NCBI GenBank assembly: GCA_902615855.1
Contig: CACMQN010000009.1
Location: 1 to 53,052 of the forward strand
Length of the DNA: 53,052 nt
Direction: 5' to 3'
Source: an uncultured Candidatus Actinomarina sp.
Lineage (GTDB): Bacteria > Actinomycetota > Acidimicrobiia > Actinomarinales > Actinomarinaceae
The notes beneath the pieces were generated by a model. The model made no database searches. It was not told the origin of the DNA and saw only the letters and a list, made by a program, of their open reading frames with translations. The translations under genes were made by a program, and so were the position numbers. Of the stretch, positions 49,777 through 53,052 are shown piece after piece (the stretch's first letter is position 1; each line of letters opens with the position of its first letter).

Positions 49777-50972
49777 TGGCTCAAACAATGGATCCAAATA
49801 ATATGCCAATTTTATCTGAAGCATCAGTTTCTGTTGAAATAGAAACAGAAGATATGACTTTAAATATTGGCCCTCAACATCCATCGACTCACGGTGTTTT
49901 GAGGTTAGTAGCTAAAATTAATGGAGAAAAAATATCCAGTGTTGAACCTGTACTTGGATATATGCACAGAGGATATGAGAAACTTGCAGAGGTCAGAACT
50001 TATCCACAAGTAACAACGTTAGTAAATAGAATTGACTGGGTTTCAGGGTTTGCGAATGAGATTCCATTTATCGCTGGTGCAGAAAAATTAATGGAAATCG
50101 AAGTACCTGAAAGAGCACAATACATCAGACTGATTTTGACTGAAATGGCAAGAATAAGTTCACACTTTGTTTTTAATGGTGCTTTCCCGCTAGAAATTGG
50201 GGCACTTACACCTATATTTTTAGCCATGGAAGATCGAGAAAGGGTACTTGATTTGCTTGAATCAGTTACTGGTGGAAGATTTCATCCAAACTTTAATCGA
50301 ATCGGTGGGGTAAAACCTGCCGCAGGTGCTGGGCCAACAACAAAAAAAGACATACAGGATCTACCTGCAGGTTTTTATCACGATACCAAAGTTGCAATGC
50401 AAAAAGTTCTTGAAGCTGTTGATAGATTTGAAGATTTAATAGGTGGAAATGAAGTATTTCAAATTAGAACAAAGAATGTTGGTGTATTACCAAAAGAAGT
50501 TGCCGAAGAGTACGGAGTATCTGGTCCAATATTGAGAGCATCAGGTGTTGAGTTTGATTTGAGAAAACAATCAAATTACTTACCATATGACAAATTTGAT
50601 TTTGAAATACCAATTGGTGAAAATGGTGACTGTTTTGACAGATGGTCTGTAAGAACATCCGAAATGAGAGAATCTGCAAAAATTATTTTACAAGCAATTG
50701 AAGACATGCCTTCTGGACCAATCCAAGCAAAGGTACCAAAAGTTATAAAAGTTCCTAAAGGACAAACATATGTAAGAGCAGAAAACCCAAAGGGTGAAAT
50801 GGGATATTATATTATTTCTGAAGGTGGTTTAGGACCTTATAGGTTAAAAATAAGAACAGCTTCATTTAGTAACATTTCAATTTTGCCAATCATGCTTGAG
50901 GGGGCCTTGCTTCCTGACTTGATAGCAATAATGGGTAGTTTAGATTTTGTTCTTGGAGATGTAGACAGATGA
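49776..50972 (+). CDS. nuoD: NADH-quinone oxidoreductase-like subunit D (copy 2)
   Basis: 49-kDa quinone-pocket subunit, 398 residues. The core starts at NIGPQHPSTHGVLRLVAKI (about residue 31) and ends LDFVLGDVDR. The quinone-site histidine loop (GPQHPSTHG) and YMHRGYEKLAEVRTYPQ are intact, so quinone reduction is expected. Unlike copy 1, it has only a short N-terminal tail before the core. Directly after it comes nuoH with a four-base overlap; the genes for the NADH module (nuoE, nuoF, nuoG) that occupy this place in copy 1 are absent. Confidence 0.96.
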   Translation: MAQTMDPNNMPILSEASVSVEIETEDMTLNIGPQHPSTHGVLRLVAKINGEKISSVEPVLGYMHRGYEKLAEVRTYPQVTTLVNRIDWVSGFANEIPFIAGAEKLMEIEVPERAQYIRLILTEMARISSHFVFNGAFPLEIGALTPIFLAMEDRERVLDLLESVTGGRFHPNFNRIGGVKPAAGAGPTTKKDIQDLPAGFYHDTKVAMQKVLEAVDRFEDLIGGNEVFQIRTKNVGVLPKEVAEEYGVSGPILRASGVEFDLRKQSNYLPYDKFDFEIPIGENGDCFDRWSVRTSEMRESAKIILQAIEDMPSGPIQAKVPKVIKVPKGQTYVRAENPKGEMGYYIISEGGLGPYRLKIRTASFSNISILPIMLEGALLPDLIAIMGSLDFVLGDVDR

Positions 50973-51949
50973 GTTTTAGTACCGAGTTACTTATCAAAGT
51001 TTTGGTTGTTTTAGCTACAGCTCCAGTTATGGCTTTAGGACTTACATTGCTAGAGGTTAAAGGTTCTGCCTGGATGCAAAGAAGACCAGGTCCTCTTCAT
51101 GTTGGTTTAAGAGGTTTTATATTTCCACTTGCAACAGCTGCAAAATATTTACAAAAGGAAACAATCATTCCAAATGATGTTGACGAGCCCGTATTTAAGT
51201 GGGCGCCCGCTTGGGTTATAGCTGCTGTTGTGGGCTTATTCACAATTATTCCATTAAGTCCCACATTAATTGTTCGTGATCTGGAACTGGGTGTTTTCTT
51301 TTTACTTGCAATTAGCTCCATTTCCACTATTGGAGTCCTTACCGCTGGATGGTCCTCTGCAAACAAATTTTCTCTAATGGGTGGCTTAAGAGCAGCAGGC
51401 CAACTTATTGCTTATGAATTGCCACTTATTTTATCTGTAGTTGGTGTCGTTATACAAGCTGAAACAATGTCAACAGTTGGAATAGTTGAAAAACAGATTG
51501 AATTTGGCTTTCCGTTTGTAATAGCAGGACAGGGTATTGCTTTTATTATTTTTATGATTGCTGCAACTGCTGAAATGATGAGAACACCATTTGATATGCC
51601 AATTGGCGAATCTGAATTAACTATGGGCTTTTTTACAGAATATTCTGGGATTAGATTTCTTATTTTTTATATTTCTGAATATATAAATTTATTTGTAATG
51701 TGTGCGATTGCCTCAACTCTTTTTTTAGGGGGTTATCATGTCCCACTTTTACCGACAGAATGGGTTAATTTTTATGGTCCATTGGTTCTAATTGGAAAGA
51801 CATTTTTACTAGCATTTATCCTAATTGCTATTAGATGGTCTTTTCCACGATTCAGGGAGGATCAGCTTCAGACTCTTGCTTGGAAAGTCCTTATACCTCT
51901 ATCTCTTTTGAATATAATGGCTACAGCAATCATGAAAGTTGTTTTTTAA
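50969..51949 (+). CDS. nuoH: NADH-quinone oxidoreductase-like subunit H (copy 2)
   Basis: Eight-helix subunit of the second complex, 326 residues. It has LLEVKGSAWMQRRPGPLHVGLRG (about residues 27-49), where copy 1 reads WLERKVVAGMQSRVGP, and the loop AEMMRTPFDMPIGESELTMGFFTEYSG (about 200-226). The divergence in these loops shows the two complexes are old paralogues and not a recent duplication. It overlaps nuoD by four bases and nuoI by one. Confidence 0.95.
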   Translation: MSFSTELLIKVLVVLATAPVMALGLTLLEVKGSAWMQRRPGPLHVGLRGFIFPLATAAKYLQKETIIPNDVDEPVFKWAPAWVIAAVVGLFTIIPLSPTLIVRDLELGVFFLLAISSISTIGVLTAGWSSANKFSLMGGLRAAGQLIAYELPLILSVVGVVIQAETMSTVGIVEKQIEFGFPFVIAGQGIAFIIFMIAATAEMMRTPFDMPIGESELTMGFFTEYSGIRFLIFYISEYINLFVMCAIASTLFLGGYHVPLLPTEWVNFYGPLVLIGKTFLLAFILIAIRWSFPRFREDQLQTLAWKVLIPLSLLNIMATAIMKVVF

Positions 51950-52434
51950 TGCAAAAATTCAAACCAAAGATTCCTGGATTTTTAACAGGACTAAAAATTG
52001 TAATTGGCAATATGTTTAAAACCCTTCTTCCTTTTTTTGAAAATCCTAACGTTAATTATCCTTTTGAAAAAGAAATACTCGCACCGAGAACTAGGGGTGT
52101 CATTGCTTTAGATTCTGAAGCATGTACAAGTTGCATGTTGTGTGCAAGATCTTGTCCCGACTGGTGTATTTACATAGAGGGTCACAAAGAACTACAACCT
52201 CCCTCAAAACCAGGAGGACGTCAGAGAAGTAGAGCAGTACTCGATCGGTTTGATATTGATTATGCACTTTGTATGTATTGTGGGATATGCGTTGAAGTAT
52301 GTCCATTTGATGCATTGTTCTGGTCACCGGAATACGAATATTCAGAATTTTCTATGGGCGATATGCTCCATGATAAAGACAGGCTTGACGAATGGTTAAA
52401 GACAGTTCCTGAAGGTCCAGGTTTAGAGAGCTAA
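51949..52434 (+). CDS. nuoI: NADH-quinone oxidoreductase-like subunit I (copy 2)
   Basis: Two-[4Fe-4S] ferredoxin-like subunit, 161 residues from ATG 51949, which overlaps the nuoH stop by one base. The cluster motifs are CTSCMLCARSCPDWC (about residues 59-73) and CMYCGICVEVCPFDA (about 107-121), both complete. With no nuoEFG in the cluster, this subunit could be the docking point for an external donor such as ferredoxin or a flavoprotein (inference). The open frame upstream lies within nuoH and is not used. Confidence 0.94.
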   Translation: MQKFKPKIPGFLTGLKIVIGNMFKTLLPFFENPNVNYPFEKEILAPRTRGVIALDSEACTSCMLCARSCPDWCIYIEGHKELQPPSKPGGRQRSRAVLDRFDIDYALCMYCGICVEVCPFDALFWSPEYEYSEFSMGDMLHDKDRLDEWLKTVPEGPGLES

Positions 52435-52952
52435 TGGAAGCAATAGACATATTTTCATATTTTCTTTTGCTGTTGCTATTACTAAGTGGAGTAAAAGTTG
52501 TCACCACATCAAATGTTATACACGCTGCAATATTTTTAGTTTTTACTCTTGCTACTACTGCTGTTTTATTCATATTATTATCTGCTGAATTTGTAGCTTT
52601 AGTCTTAATACTTGTATATATAGGAGCAGTCATTGTTCTATTTTTATTTGGTGTGATGATCACAAGAGCTCCTTTAGGTCCAAACGCTGAACTAGATAAT
52701 GATCAAAATAAATTAATGGCTGCTGTAATATCATTATCAATTTTTGGAATATTTACATATATTCTTCTACAAACATTTGACTCAACAGTTGTTATTAGTG
52801 AAGGAACGTCAACTAAATTATTAGGAGAAATTTTGTTGAGTAGATTTGTCTTTCCTTTTGAGCTTGTTTCATTTGTTTTGTTGGGAGCTTTAATTGGTGG
52901 CATTACACTAGCAAGAAAAGATAATGCGTTAATGGACGAAGACCAAATATGA
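52434..52952 (+). CDS. nuoJ: NADH-quinone oxidoreductase-like subunit J (copy 2)
   Basis: Five-helix membrane subunit, 172 residues. The conserved third helix reads FVALVLILVYIGAVIVLFLFGVMI (about residues 62-85), followed by a loop and a last helix ending ALIGGITLARKD. It overlaps the nuoI stop by one base and nuoK by four. Confidence 0.93.
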   Translation: MEAIDIFSYFLLLLLLLSGVKVVTTSNVIHAAIFLVFTLATTAVLFILLSAEFVALVLILVYIGAVIVLFLFGVMITRAPLGPNAELDNDQNKLMAAVISLSIFGIFTYILLQTFDSTVVISEGTSTKLLGEILLSRFVFPFELVSFVLLGALIGGITLARKDNALMDEDQI

Positions 52953-53052
52953 GCATTCAACCATTGCTAATTGCAGCAGCAGCTTTGTTCTCGATAGGTA
53001 TTTATGGAATTCTTGTCCGAAGAAACGCAGTAATGGTTTTACTTTCAATTGA
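52949..53052 (+). CDS. nuoK: NADH-quinone oxidoreductase-like subunit K (copy 2, right end truncated)
   Basis: Begins with ATG at 52949 inside the nuoJ stop (ATGA) and runs off the window. The 34 visible complete codons (MSIQPLLIAAAALFSIGIYGILVRRNAVMVLLSI) match the first helix and the start of the second helix of NuoK. The conserved glutamate codon is cut by the edge. The cluster probably continues with nuoL, nuoM and nuoN. Confidence 0.88.
   Translation, partial: MSIQPLLIAAAALFSIGIYGILVRRNAVMVLLSI

Noticed and set aside
1-53052. CRISPR arrays, insertion sequences, prophage or integrase genes
   Set aside because: No spaced direct repeats, transposase motifs, terminal inverted repeats or phage genes were seen. 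Gene spacing and composition are uniform apart from the two abundant binding-protein genes.

Overview
This window looks like part of the chromosome of a small, very AT-rich, free-living monoderm bacterium. The best fit is a marine actinobacterium of the Acidimicrobiia, such as the 'Candidatus Actinomarina' type. That assignment is inferred, not proven. It rests on the disA-carD-ispF-cysS-rlmB-tRNA-Thr block, a DtxR/IdeR-type regulator, a Rex repressor with its operator in front of complex I, a heliorhodopsin (typical of monoderms), a second complex I cluster without nuoEFG, short intergenic gaps, many one- to eight-base gene overlaps, and frequent TTG/GTG starts. No insertion sequence, phage gene or CRISPR array is visible. 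Both ends cut through genes.

Layout. (1) 1-5990: purine/nucleoside uptake and salvage, with a BmpA/Nup-type ABC transporter (ATPase truncated at the left edge, two permeases), an amidohydrolase-type deaminase, adenosine deaminase and QueF. (2) 5994-8033, minus strand: an M20 peptidase and a zinc-ribbon membrane protein. (3) 8126-12436: housekeeping block disA, carD, ispF, cysS, rlmB, tRNA-Thr(TGT). (4) 12441-18056: a toast-rack-like membrane protein, then branched-chain amino acid ABC genes livHMGF, with the binding protein livK convergent across a bidirectional terminator. (5) 18175-21536: a CvpA-CAP fusion protein, a small unknown, Rex (minus) and a geranylgeranyl-reductase-family flavoprotein. 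(6) 21573-36003: a perfect Rex operator, all 14 nuoA-N genes, and an extra 46-residue membrane ORF coupled to nuoN. (7) 36021-40059: an ABC-2 exporter, an SRPBCC protein, a lipoprotein, thymidine kinase and small membrane proteins. (8) 40100-46093: iron block with a DtxR-like regulator, ferrochelatase and an Fe(III) ABC transporter. An 18-bp dyad is shared by the regulator and transporter promoters. (9) 46082-48299: a small coiled-coil ORF, a heliorhodopsin and a phosphodiesterase-family enzyme. (10) 48376 to the right edge: a second nuo cluster, nuoABCDHIJK, with no nuoEFG.

How it fits together. The cell takes up amino acids, nucleosides and ferric iron by ABC transport. Iron feeds heme (HemH) and the many Fe-S clusters of two complex I enzymes. 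Rex would tie expression of the NADH-using complex I to the NADH/NAD+ ratio. The second complex lacks the NADH-input arm, so its electron donor is unknown. Several genes without an upstream partner show a TANNNT hexamer exactly six bases before the start codon, the actinobacterial leaderless-promoter arrangement. The most interesting items are the heliorhodopsin next to iron uptake and the second complex I, the 46-residue nuo-linked protein, and the two operator motifs (Rex and the iron-regulator dyad).
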